DNA from: JAICSD01 sp035637115
GTDB taxonomy: Bacteria; Acidobacteriota; Vicinamibacteria; Vicinamibacterales; 2-12-FULL-66-21
Direction of reading: 5' to 3'
DNA: 64,000 nt
Assembly: GCA_035637115.1 (NCBI GenBank)
Contig: DASPXV010000199.1
Location: 1 to 64,000, forward strand
The translations under genes were made by a program, and so were the position numbers. Under the pieces are notes generated by a model, which was not told where the DNA came from, made no database searches, and worked only from the letters and a program-made list of their open reading frames with translations. This document shows, one piece after another, positions 18,117 to 26,094 of the stretch (positions are counted from its first letter, which is position 1; every line of letters begins with the position of its first letter).

Positions 18117-18184
18117 GATCCTTGTCGTTACCAGTTGCCAGTTGCCAGTTGCCAGTTTCCAGTTTGCGCTCTGCAGTTCGCCCG
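18117..18184. repeat. Heptamer array TGCCAGT with shared leader
   Basis: Leader GATCCTTGTCGT is followed by units TACCAGT, TGCCAGT (three times), TTCCAGT, TTGCGCT, CTGCAGT and TCGCCCG, all 7 bases, from 18129 to 18184. The array fills the gap between the patatin-like gene and the start of the trans-sulfuration enzyme and would lie in the latter's 5' leader. Leader and junction match those at 7823-7839. Confidence 0.85.
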
Positions 18185-18197
18185 CGTGATTACCACC

Positions 18198-19628
18198 TCA
18201 CGATTGGACCGTGACGATGCGTTCGCCGCTGGCGGCAACGATGGGCTCGATGAACTGGCGGTACGCGTCCTCGTAGCCGCGATCCACGAGCTCGGCGAGG
18301 CTGAAATGCCGATCTGAGCGTTCGTCGTAGACGCCGGAAAAATCGAGCGTACCGACGGGATTATGCGTCGGACGGACGACGAACAGGCCGGCAAACCGTC
18401 CGGTGGCGCGCTGGACCGTGTCGCGCAGGTCCGCGGCCTCGAACGACGACAACTGCTCTGCCGAGCGCCCGCGCAGATCGGCTCGCGCGGACCCGAGTTC
18501 GTGCGGGCGGCCGGGTGCGGGCGCGCAGGAAATCACGACGATCTGTTCCGCGCCGGCGACCGCGGCTTCCTCGAGCAGGCGTTCCAGCGCACCCGGGCGA
18601 TCGCACGCGCGGTGCGTCTCGCCGCGCCAGGGGCCCTCGACCGGAAAACGCAGAAGGTGCGGATCGGTTGCCACGGGAATCGCGAGGCTCGCCGCGAGCG
18701 CGTCGATCACATGGTCGCGGCCGACGCCCGCGAGATCGAACGCCTCCGCGGCGCGTCCGCCTTCGGCGTCGCGGGCAAAGAAGCGCTGCCGGTAGCCGTC
18801 CGCGAGGAGCGCGAACAACAGGTCGCGCCTCGCGTCCATGTCGTGCGCGACGAGCAGCAGCTCGCGAAAACCTGGCTGGCCGAGGTTCTCGGAAAGCAGC
18901 TCGAGATAGCGGCGGCCGAGATCGGCACGCGGCGGAGGCGCGACCGCCGCGGCCCCGCGAATGAGCTTCCATAGTTCGGTGATCGCGCGATCGAGGATGA
19001 AGGCGGACGAGAGCGGCGATCCGAAGAGCCGCCAGAAGAAGCCTTGCCGCGCGCGGCGGCGCGCCGGGGCGCGCCACAGGCTCAAGGCAAGTCCGATCGC
19101 CAGCGACGCGACTGCGACCAGCAGCGTGAATACGATGAGGCGCGGCACGATCGCCGGGAGCGCCTCCGGCGCGAACAGCGAGTCGAGCGCGCTTCGATAC
19201 GCCGAGGTTACGGCATTGGATGCTGACGTCAGCGTCAGCAGCGAGAGGACGACCGCGACGAGCGCGGCGATCACGCCGACGCCGAAGAGCGCGAGCGGCA
19301 GCGCGAGCAGCGCCGCCATGGCGAGCAGCGCCCACCCTGTCACGCGCAGCGGTCCGCGCCAGCGGTAGGCACGCGCGATTGACGGCTGCTTCCAGAAGCC
19401 GTCGCGATCCCACAGGCGCTGTCCGCCATCGACGGCGGCGAACATGGCGCCGAGCGCGCCAATCCCGCGTCCCGCCACGAGATCGATGCGAACGCCCGCC
19501 TCGTGGAGCGCGCGCAGCACGCCTGCATGGTACGCCCCGGCAGTGCCGGTGCCGGTGAGGATGACGGCCGTACGAAGTCTTGTCGAGTAAGGGCGGGATT
19601 GGCCGGCGGGCGCGTCGGAGGTAATCAC
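18198..19628 (-). CDS. Patatin-like membrane protein lacking the catalytic serine
   Basis: The N-terminus shows a patatin fold: glycine-rich oxyanion loop GTGTAGAYHAGVL (26-38) and the nucleophile-elbow position GRGIGALGA (53-61). The usual motif is G-x-S-x-G; here the serine is replaced by glycine (G55). Two hydrophobic blocks (about 95-140 and 165-190) interrupt the domain and should anchor it in the membrane. The C-terminal half (about 230-470) keeps an alpha/beta character with TLDFSGVYDE near the expected Asp region. It is likely a non-hydrolytic homologue. It is followed after 82 bases by the trans-sulfuration gene and preceded closely by the GreA-type gene, whose stop is 2 bases away. 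Confidence 0.75.
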   Translation of the reverse strand: MITSDAPAGQSRPYSTRLRTAVILTGTGTAGAYHAGVLRALHEAGVRIDLVAGRGIGALGAMFAAVDGGQRLWDRDGFWKQPSIARAYRWRGPLRVTGWALLAMAALLALPLALFGVGVIAALVAVVLSLLTLTSASNAVTSAYRSALDSLFAPEALPAIVPRLIVFTLLVAVASLAIGLALSLWRAPARRRARQGFFWRLFGSPLSSAFILDRAITELWKLIRGAAAVAPPPRADLGRRYLELLSENLGQPGFRELLLVAHDMDARRDLLFALLADGYRQRFFARDAEGGRAAEAFDLAGVGRDHVIDALAASLAIPVATDPHLLRFPVEGPWRGETHRACDRPGALERLLEEAAVAGAEQIVVISCAPAPGRPHELGSARADLRGRSAEQLSSFEAADLRDTVQRATGRFAGLFVVRPTHNPVGTLDFSGVYDERSDRHFSLAELVDRGYEDAYRQFIEPIVAASGERIVTVQS

Positions 19629-19630
19629 TC

Positions 19631-20095
19631 TCAGTCGTGAACGGTCACGAGCCTGGTGATCTCAAAGCGGCGTTCCGCGCCGTTCGGCGTCTTCACGACG
19701 ACTTCGTCACCCTCTTCCTTGTTCAGGAGCGCGCGGCCGATGGGTGACGCGGTGGAAATGAGCCCTTCGTCGACGTTCGCATCTTCGGGCATGACGAGCT
19801 GGTAGACGATCGTCTGGCCGTTGTTTTCCGCGAGCGTGACCGTCGATCCGAAACCGACCTTGTCCTTCGGGATCCGATCGAGGTTCATCAGCTGGATCTC
19901 GCTGACGCGCTTCTGCAGCAGGCTGATGCGCGATTCGACGAGGCGCTGACGCTCCTTCGCGGCTTGGTACTCCGCGTTCTCGCGCAGATCGCCCAACTCG
20001 CGCGCGCGCTTGATCTCGCGCGGCAGCTCGGTCTTCAGCTCCTTGTCGAGCTGCGCGATTTCCTCCTCGAATTTCTTCAGGATCCGCTCTTTCAC
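19631..20095 (-). CDS. greA: Transcription elongation factor, GreA/GreB family
   Basis: From GTG 20095 the protein has 154 residues, close to the usual 158. The N-terminal coiled coil (residues 1-75) includes the conserved GDLRENAEYQAAKERQ, containing the acidic tip that stimulates RNA polymerase cleavage of backtracked RNA. The C-terminal FKBP-like domain has FGSTVTLAENNGQ and ISTASPIGRALLNKEEGDEV. A GTG at 20125 would add ten residues and is an alternative. The divergent methyltransferase gene begins at 20141. Confidence 0.9.
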   Translation of the reverse strand: MKERILKKFEEEIAQLDKELKTELPREIKRARELGDLRENAEYQAAKERQRLVESRISLLQKRVSEIQLMNLDRIPKDKVGFGSTVTLAENNGQTIVYQLVMPEDANVDEGLISTASPIGRALLNKEEGDEVVVKTPNGAERRFEITRLVTVHD

Positions 20096-20140
20096 GACGG
20101 GAATGTTAACAGAAATGGAATGCACAATAATAGGCACTGG

Positions 20141-20983
20141 ATGGAGCGGATCACCAGCCGTCAGAACGCGATCGTGAAGCGGTTCCGCGATCTCGCGCGC
20201 ACCTCCCGCGCCAGCCCACGCGTCGATCACGCGGCGCATGCCGGCCACGCGGCCGATGTCCTCCTCGATGGCGAGCACCTGGTGCAGGAAGCACTCAGAT
20301 GCGACATTCCGATCGAGATCGCCGCATTCTCCGACAAGCAGCTCGAGAACGTACTCTCCCCGATCGCGCGCATTGCCAAGGACGTGAAGAAGCGCGGCGG
20401 ACGCGTGATGTCGGTCACCGACCAGGTCCTCGCCGCGATGAGTCCCGTACAGCATCCGTCAGGTGTCGTCGCGATCGCGCGCGCGCGTCCCGCCGATGTG
20501 CGCGTCGTCATGTCCGCCGCCGCGGATCGGCCGCTCGTGCTCGTCCTCGCGGGCCTGCAGGATCCCGGCAATGTCGGCGCGATCGTCCGCGCCGCGGCGG
20601 CGTTCGGCGCGTCCGGCGTGGTTTCGATCGAAGGGTCCGCGAATCCCTTCAGCTGGAAGGCGCTGCGTGGCGCGATGGGCGGTACGTTCCGGATCCCGAT
20701 CGCCGCGCGCGGCACGCTCCCCGACGTGATCGCGGCCGCGCAGGAGCACAATGTCAGGCTCGTCGCCGCCGTGCCACGCGGCGGCACGGCGCTGCCGAAA
20801 CTCGATCTGCGCGAGCCTACGGCGATAGTGCTCGGCGGCGAGGGCGCAGGCCTGCCCGCGTCGACAATGAGCGCGGTGCACGAGACGGTGACGATCCCGA
20901 TGCGGAAACCTGTGGAGTCGCTGAACGTCGCCATCGCGGCCGCAGTGGTGCTCTACGAAGCCACGCGGCAACGGCAAACCTGA
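20141..20983 (+). CDS. TrmH/SpoU-family RNA 2'-O-methyltransferase
   Basis: The 280-residue protein has the substrate-binding N-terminal domain (to about 100) and the knotted SPOUT domain with all three SpoU motifs: LQDPGNVGAIVRAAAAFGA, IVLGGEGAGLP and IPMRKPVESLNVAIAAAVVL. It methylates the 2'-OH of a ribose in rRNA (RlmB-like) or tRNA; the N-terminal L30e-like region favours an rRNA target. I start at ATG 20141 because upstream sequence in frame overlaps greA. Its stop overlaps the start of rarA (TGATG). Confidence 0.87.
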   Translation: MERITSRQNAIVKRFRDLARTSRASPRVDHAAHAGHAADVLLDGEHLVQEALRCDIPIEIAAFSDKQLENVLSPIARIAKDVKKRGGRVMSVTDQVLAAMSPVQHPSGVVAIARARPADVRVVMSAAADRPLVLVLAGLQDPGNVGAIVRAAAAFGASGVVSIEGSANPFSWKALRGAMGGTFRIPIAARGTLPDVIAAAQEHNVRLVAAVPRGGTALPKLDLREPTAIVLGGEGAGLPASTMSAVHETVTIPMRKPVESLNVAIAAAVVLYEATRQRQT

Positions 20984-22347
20984 TGGATCTTTTCGACGAC
21001 GAACCGCCGCCAGGGCGCGAGGCCGCCGCTTCAGCCGCTCTCGATCCGTCCGCGCCACTCGCCGACCGGATGCGTCCGCGCACGCTCGACGACATCGTCG
21101 GGCAGGAGTCGCTGCTTGCGTCGGGCCGTCCGCTTCGTGAAGCGATCGAACACGATCGGCTGCGATCGATCATCCTCTGGGGACCTCCCGGCACCGGCAA
21201 GACGACGCTGGCGCGAGTGATCGCGAACGCGACGCGCGCGCGTTTCATCGCCTTCAGCGCCGTCCTCTCGGGGATCAAGGAGATCCGCGAAGTCATGGCG
21301 GAGGCCGAGCAGGCGCGCCGCCGATCCGGCGCGCGGACGATCCTGTTCATCGACGAGATCCATCGATTCAACAAGGCGCAGCAGGACGCATTCCTTCCGC
21401 GCGTCGAATCCGGAGACATCGTGCTGATCGGCGCGACGACCGAGAACCCATCGTTCGAGGTGAACTCGGCGCTGCTCTCACGATCGAAAGTCCACGTCCT
21501 GAAGCCGCTCGGACTGGACGCAATGGTCACCATCCTGCGACGCGCCCTCGAGGACAAGGAGCGAGGACTCGGCGCCCAGGGGATCAAGGCGACCGATGAG
21601 GCGCTTGGCGGCATCGCGCGTTACGCGAACGGCGACGCGCGGATCGCGCTCAACATGCTCGAGATGGCGGCAGCTGCCGCGACCGGCAAGACGATCGATG
21701 TTGCGCTCATCGCCGACCTCGCGCAGAACCGCGCGCTGCTCTATGACAAGACTGGCGAGGAGCACTACAACCTGATCTCGGCGCTCCACAAGTCGATGCG
21801 CAACAGCGATCCCGACGCGTCGGTCTACTGGCTTGCGCGCATGGTCGAATCCGGAGAAGACCCGCTTTACATCGCGCGACGGCTCGTGCGCTTCGCGTCG
21901 GAGGACATCGGCAACGCGGATCCTCAGGCCCTGGCGATCACCGTCGCGGCGAAGGATGCGGTGCATTTCATGGGCATGCCCGAAGGGAACACGGCGCTGG
22001 CACAGGCGGCGATCTATCTCGCAACCGCGCCGAAGAGCAATGCCGTGTACGTCGCGTACAGCGAGGCGGCCGAGGCCGCGTCACAGGAGGTCGCCGAACC
22101 GGTGCCTCTGCACCTGCGCAACGCGCCGACGAAGCTGATGAAGTCGCTGAATTACGGGAAGGACTACAAGTACGCCCACAACGAGGCGGAGGGGATCGCG
22201 GCCGACATGGAGTGCCTGCCGCCCGCGCACAAGGGGCGGCAGTTCTACCAGCCGACCGATCGGGGATACGAACGCGAGATTAGAAGTCGGTTGGCTGCGT
22301 GGCGAAAGAGAGCTTCCGGAACATCTCCGCGCGGAGCGGGAGAATGA
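20983..22347 (+). CDS. rarA: Replication-associated recombination ATPase RarA
   Basis: The 454-residue AAA+ protein has Walker A GPPGTGKT (67-74), Walker B ILFIDEIHRF (120-129), sensor 1 GATTENPSFEVN and the C-terminal tetramerisation region with NYGKDYKYAHNE. RarA/MgsA acts at stalled replication forks. The ATG overlaps the methyltransferase stop by one base, indicating coupling. Its last 68 bp overlap the 3' end of the convergent protease gene, which adds a basic tail after the usual family end. Confidence 0.95.
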   Translation: MDLFDDEPPPGREAAASAALDPSAPLADRMRPRTLDDIVGQESLLASGRPLREAIEHDRLRSIILWGPPGTGKTTLARVIANATRARFIAFSAVLSGIKEIREVMAEAEQARRRSGARTILFIDEIHRFNKAQQDAFLPRVESGDIVLIGATTENPSFEVNSALLSRSKVHVLKPLGLDAMVTILRRALEDKERGLGAQGIKATDEALGGIARYANGDARIALNMLEMAAAAATGKTIDVALIADLAQNRALLYDKTGEEHYNLISALHKSMRNSDPDASVYWLARMVESGEDPLYIARRLVRFASEDIGNADPQALAITVAAKDAVHFMGMPEGNTALAQAAIYLATAPKSNAVYVAYSEAAEAASQEVAEPVPLHLRNAPTKLMKSLNYGKDYKYAHNEAEGIAADMECLPPAHKGRQFYQPTDRGYEREIRSRLAAWRKRASGTSPRGAGE

Positions 22348-23164
22348 ACGAGAAGCGATAGTCCCCCTGCATCCGTCCGATCGGGATGCCCACGAGCTGC
22401 CCGTCGCCGTTCAGCACGCCGCCGCCGGACACGCCCGGGTGGCCATCCGTCAGGCAGGTCACCAGATTATTCGACGTCTTCTGCCCGACGTAACCGGTCG
22501 CGAGGATGATGCCCTTCGAGTAATCGTTGCCGAGACGGAAGATTGGATCCGCGAAATCGAACGCGTACGAGAGATTCACGTCGAGCGCGGGGATATCGAT
22601 CGGTTCCTTTACCTTCAGGATCGCCCAGTCGCCAGGGTCCACCTCGACCTGCGCATCACCCGTGTCGACGACCTTCGCGGCTACGGCGCGGCCGTTCACC
22701 ATGATCTTGATCGAGGTGATGCGGCGCGACTCCGGCTGGTCGCCGAGCGCCACGACGCCGTGCTTCACTGTGACGAAGTATCCGTGCCCGAGATAACCGG
22801 CGGTGCCGTAGTTGCTCGCGCCGGTCATGTCGTACGAATACAGCTCGACGAAGCTCTCGCGCCGCTCGCGCAGCAGCCGGACGGGCAACAGGCCCATCTC
22901 GTTTTTCAATTGTCGTTTGATGTCGGCGACTATCGCGGCGCGACTGTGATCGTCCATCGCGCCTGCGGGCACCGACTCGGTGCGGCCGCTCGTCGGCGCA
23001 ATGTCCGTCCGCTGCCGTTTCAGTGCGCCGACTTCGGCGCGGAGTGCGGCGATCTGATCGTTTTCGCTCGTGCTCGCCGAGCGCGCGGCAATCAGGTTGC
23101 CGAGACTGAAAAAGATGATGGCCGAGAACGCGAAGAACAGTACCGGAATCAGGCCTCGGGGCAT
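22280..23164 (-). CDS. Membrane-anchored trypsin-like serine protease
   Basis: ATG 23164 is preceded by GGAGT (23169-23173). The 294-residue protein has one membrane helix (residues 5-28), a short coiled coil, and a trypsin-like domain with His135 in TVKHGVV, Asp179 in PGDWAILKV and Ser246 in GHPGVSGGGVLN, so the triad looks complete. No PDZ domain is present, unlike DegP/DegS. It should act in the periplasm tethered to the inner membrane. The 3' end overlaps rarA on the opposite strand by 68 bp. Confidence 0.8.
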   Translation of the reverse strand: MPRGLIPVLFFAFSAIIFFSLGNLIAARSASTSENDQIAALRAEVGALKRQRTDIAPTSGRTESVPAGAMDDHSRAAIVADIKRQLKNEMGLLPVRLLRERRESFVELYSYDMTGASNYGTAGYLGHGYFVTVKHGVVALGDQPESRRITSIKIMVNGRAVAAKVVDTGDAQVEVDPGDWAILKVKEPIDIPALDVNLSYAFDFADPIFRLGNDYSKGIILATGYVGQKTSNNLVTCLTDGHPGVSGGGVLNGDGQLVGIPIGRMQGDYRFSFILPLRAEMFRKLSFATQPTDF

Positions 23165-23206
23165 GAACACTCCAAGTTCGGCAGCTGCGCACGAACAGCA
23201 TTGCGT

Positions 23207-23289
23207 CCGGCTTTCGCCGGCGCCTTTATCGCTTGGACTTACAACTTGCTGGGAGATTGCAGGTTAAACGGATGTGGCTCTGACGTCAA
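23207..23289 (-). promoter_or_regulatory. Putative promoter and leader hairpin of the protease gene
   Basis: On the minus strand TTGACG (23284-23289) and TAACCT (23261-23266) are separated by 17 bases, giving a start near 23255. The leader then contains the hairpin CCGGC-GAAA-GCCGG (23207-23220), a stable stem with a GNRA loop about 45 bases before the start codon. Promoter strength and hairpin role are inferred only. Confidence 0.4.
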
Positions 23290-23319
23290 GCACGATCAGC
23301 ATACGGCTGAGCTCGAAAG

Positions 23320-25077
23320 TCAAATCCGCTGAAAGTTTTTTTCGATCTCGCGCCGCGTGAGACGCAGCACGACCGGACGGCCGTGCGGGCAGACGCTCGA
23401 ATACGCGGTCCGGCGCAGTTCCTCGAGGATGTACCGCATCTTGTCCAGCGTCAGCGGATAGTTCGCCTTCACCGCCGCGTGGCACGCCATCGTCGCCGCG
23501 ATCTTCCGAAGGGCATCTTCCACGCCGACACCGCCGCCGAGTGCATCGAGATCGTCCGCGAGCGCGCGAACCGCCGCTTCGCATTCCCCTGGCGCCAGCA
23601 GGGCGGGAACCGACGACAGCCGGACGCTCTCGCCGCCGAATTCCTCGATTTCCAGCCCGAGGCGCTCGAGCGTCACCGCGTGAAGCTTCAGCGCCTCGCG
23701 CTGGCCTGGCGACAGTTCGATCAGGATCGGCGTCAGCAGCCGCTGGCTCTCCATCCGTCCCGCCGTCAGGCGCTCCATCACCTGCTCGAATAGCACGCGC
23801 TCGTGCGCCACGTGCTGATCGATGATGGCGACCCCCTCGTCGTCCACGGCAATGATGAACGTGTCGCGAAATTGACCGAGCGGAATCATCGGACGGATCT
23901 CAGGAATGAATCCCTGATCACTAATCCCTGATCCTGAATCCCTAATCGTGAATCCCTGATCCTGAATCCCCGATCGAGGCTCGGGTTCCGCCCAGCGGTT
24001 ACCGACTTGCGCACCGGAGAGGATTCCCGGGATCGACGTCGCGAGCGGTTCCTGCGGCGGTGCCGGAACGGCGGCGAATTGGAATTCGGGCGCGCGGCCC
24101 TGGCCCAATGCGTCACCCAAGGCGCGACGAAGGACCTGGTGGACGAGCGATTGCTCCAGAAAGCGAACCTCCGCTTTGGTCGGGTGGACGTTCACGTCCA
24201 CGCGATCGGCAGCGATTTGGATGAACAGATGCACCTCGGGACTGCGTTCCTTGATCGTCGCGACGCTGTAGGACTCGATGATCGCGTGCGCGATCGTACG
24301 GTCCTTCACGATGCGCCGGTTCACGAAGACGTTCTGCGCACCGCGCGTCGGCCCCTGGTCGCCCAGCGCGGCAACGAATCCTTCAATATGAAGGCCCGCC
24401 GCTTCCTTTCGGACTTCAACGAGATCGGGACGGTCGCCGAACAACTGGAAGAAGCGATCCCGAAGGCTGCCGGCCGGCGGACATTGGAGCAGCGTCCTGC
24501 TGCCGCTGACGACGGTGAAGCCGACCTCGGGATAGCCGAGCGCGAGCTGCGTCCCAACCCGCGAGATCTGCGTCGTCTCCGCTGTGTCGGACTTGAGGAA
24601 CTTGCGTCGCGCGGGCAGGTTGTAGAACAGATCCGCGACTTCAATGCATGTGCCTTCCGGCGCACCGACCTCGCGGACCGAGGCGATCGTGCCGGCATTC
24701 ACCTTGATCTCGGTGCCGCTCTGCGTGCCACGCGCGCGCGTTCTCAGCGTGAAGTGCGAGACCGAGGCGATGCTCGGCAGCGCTTCCCCGCGGAAGCCGA
24801 GCGTCCTAATCGCGCCGAGATCCTCGGCGTGCGCGATCTTGCTCGTCGCGTGACGCTCTATCGCCAACCGCGCGTCGTCGGCGTCCATGCCTTCCCCGTC
24901 GTCTTCGACGCGGATCAACTTCTTGCCCCCGAGTTCGACGGCGATGCTGATGCGCCGCGCGCCGGCGTCGAGCGCGTTCTCGACGAGTTCCTTGACGACC
25001 GATGCGGGACGTTCGACGACCTCGCCCGCCGCTATCTGGTTCGCAAGATCAGGGGCAAGCCGGTGAATTTTTGCCAC
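23320..25077 (-). CDS. mutL: DNA mismatch repair protein MutL (endonuclease type)
   Basis: The 585-residue protein has the GHKL ATPase motifs ELVENALDAGA (30-40), DDGEGM (59-64) and GFRGEAL (94-100). The C-terminal domain has DQHVAHERVLFE (about 418-429), the nuclease metal-binding motif, plus ACHAAVKAN and CPHGRP near the end. It is therefore a nicking MutL, as expected in bacteria without MutH. The linker between domains (about residues 367-390) is encoded by a heptamer array and reads with a 7-residue period. GTG 25077 is the start; the octamer array lies just upstream. Confidence 0.96.
   Translation of the reverse strand: MAKIHRLAPDLANQIAAGEVVERPASVVKELVENALDAGARRISIAVELGGKKLIRVEDDGEGMDADDARLAIERHATSKIAHAEDLGAIRTLGFRGEALPSIASVSHFTLRTRARGTQSGTEIKVNAGTIASVREVGAPEGTCIEVADLFYNLPARRKFLKSDTAETTQISRVGTQLALGYPEVGFTVVSGSRTLLQCPPAGSLRDRFFQLFGDRPDLVEVRKEAAGLHIEGFVAALGDQGPTRGAQNVFVNRRIVKDRTIAHAIIESYSVATIKERSPEVHLFIQIAADRVDVNVHPTKAEVRFLEQSLVHQVLRRALGDALGQGRAPEFQFAAVPAPPQEPLATSIPGILSGAQVGNRWAEPEPRSGIQDQGFTIRDSGSGISDQGFIPEIRPMIPLGQFRDTFIIAVDDEGVAIIDQHVAHERVLFEQVMERLTAGRMESQRLLTPILIELSPGQREALKLHAVTLERLGLEIEEFGGESVRLSSVPALLAPGECEAAVRALADDLDALGGGVGVEDALRKIAATMACHAAVKANYPLTLDKMRYILEELRRTAYSSVCPHGRPVVLRLTRREIEKNFQRI
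23908..23977. repeat. Heptamer array inside the mutL linker
   Basis: Ten contiguous 7-base units: GAATCCC, TGATCAC, TAATCCC, TGATCCT, GAATCCC, TAATCGT, GAATCCC, TGATCCT, GAATCCC, CGATCGA. Units of the (G/T)AATCCC and TGATC types mostly alternate. The array is within the mutL reading frame and has the same unit family as the array at 39980-40045. Confidence 0.92.
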
Positions 25078-25083
25078 GATCTA

Positions 25084-25120
25084 GATTTCCAAATTTCCAC
25101 ATTCCCAGATTTCCAAATTG
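25084..25120. repeat. Octamer array between corA and mutL
   Basis: Units GATTTCCA, AATTTCCA, CATTCCCA, GATTTCCA and a partial AATTG have an exact 8-base period. The array occupies nearly the whole gap between the corA stop (25122) and the mutL start (25077), and is much more AT-rich than its surroundings. Confidence 0.85.
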
Positions 25121-25121
25121 T

Positions 25122-26090
25122 CTAAATCCAGCCGCGTTTGCGGAAGAAGTACAGCATCGAGCCGACGACCCCGGTCATGATCACCATCAGGACCCAGAAC
25201 ATCAGCTCGCCGCCCAAGCCGAAATGCGGCAGGTCCACGTTCATGCCGTAAAGGCCTGTGATGAAGGTCAGCGGCATGAAGACCGTGGCGATGACGGTCA
25301 GGATCTTCATGATGCTGTTCAACTGGTTCGACACGGTTGCCAGGTTTGCGTCGAGCAGACTGGTGATGCGATCCTGGAAGAACATCGATTCGTCGGCAAT
25401 GCGGACGAGATGGTCGTGGACATCGCGGAAGCGGTACGCGATCTGTTCGTCGATGAACGGGAACTCGCGCCGCGCGAGCCGTCCGACGACGTCGCGCTGC
25501 GGCTGAACAACGCGACGCAATGAGGACACGTCTTTCTTGAAGTTGAGGATGTTCTTGGCGAGGTTCGGACTGCCGCTTTCGAACACTCTCGCTTCGAGCT
25601 CGTCCAGCCGCTCGCTCAACTGATCGGTTTCCGGCTGGTAATTATCGATCATCACATCGATGATGCGGTGCAGCAGCGCCGATGCTCCTTCGCCGAGCGC
25701 CATCGAGTTGCGCTGGCAGACGTTCGTTACCTGCTCGAATGAGCGCGAGTCCCCCGTATGAATGGTGACGAGGTAATTCGGGCCGAGGAAGAAGTCGACA
25801 TCGTGGGTCTGGAAGCGATGCTCCCGCGCCTCGAAATCGATGCGATGGAGGATTAAGTAGAGGTAATTGCCGTAGGATTCGACTTTCGGATATTGGAGCG
25901 CCGAGACAGCGTCTTCCACTGCCAGCTCGTGGAAGTGGAAGACGTCGGCCAGCAAGTGTCTCCCCTCTTCGTCCGAGGGATTCAGCAGGTCCGCCCAGAC
26001 GGTCACGCCGCTCCCGGGAGCGAGCCACGCCTGATCGATCTGATCGACCTGGCTCGTCTTCCCGTTGACGTGCGCGAATATCCGGACCAT
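25122..26090 (-). CDS. corA: CorA-type magnesium transporter
   Basis: This 322-residue protein has a large cytoplasmic N-terminal domain, a long stalk helix and two C-terminal membrane helices (about 265-285 and 296-315). Between them lies the selectivity motif YGMNV. CorA forms a pentameric Mg2+/Co2+ channel of the inner membrane. It sits 4 bases downstream of ppdK on the same strand, so the two are probably co-transcribed. Confidence 0.93.
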   Translation of the reverse strand: MVRIFAHVNGKTSQVDQIDQAWLAPGSGVTVWADLLNPSDEEGRHLLADVFHFHELAVEDAVSALQYPKVESYGNYLYLILHRIDFEAREHRFQTHDVDFFLGPNYLVTIHTGDSRSFEQVTNVCQRNSMALGEGASALLHRIIDVMIDNYQPETDQLSERLDELEARVFESGSPNLAKNILNFKKDVSSLRRVVQPQRDVVGRLARREFPFIDEQIAYRFRDVHDHLVRIADESMFFQDRITSLLDANLATVSNQLNSIMKILTVIATVFMPLTFITGLYGMNVDLPHFGLGGELMFWVLMVIMTGVVGSMLYFFRKRGWI

Positions 26091-26094
26091 CGGA

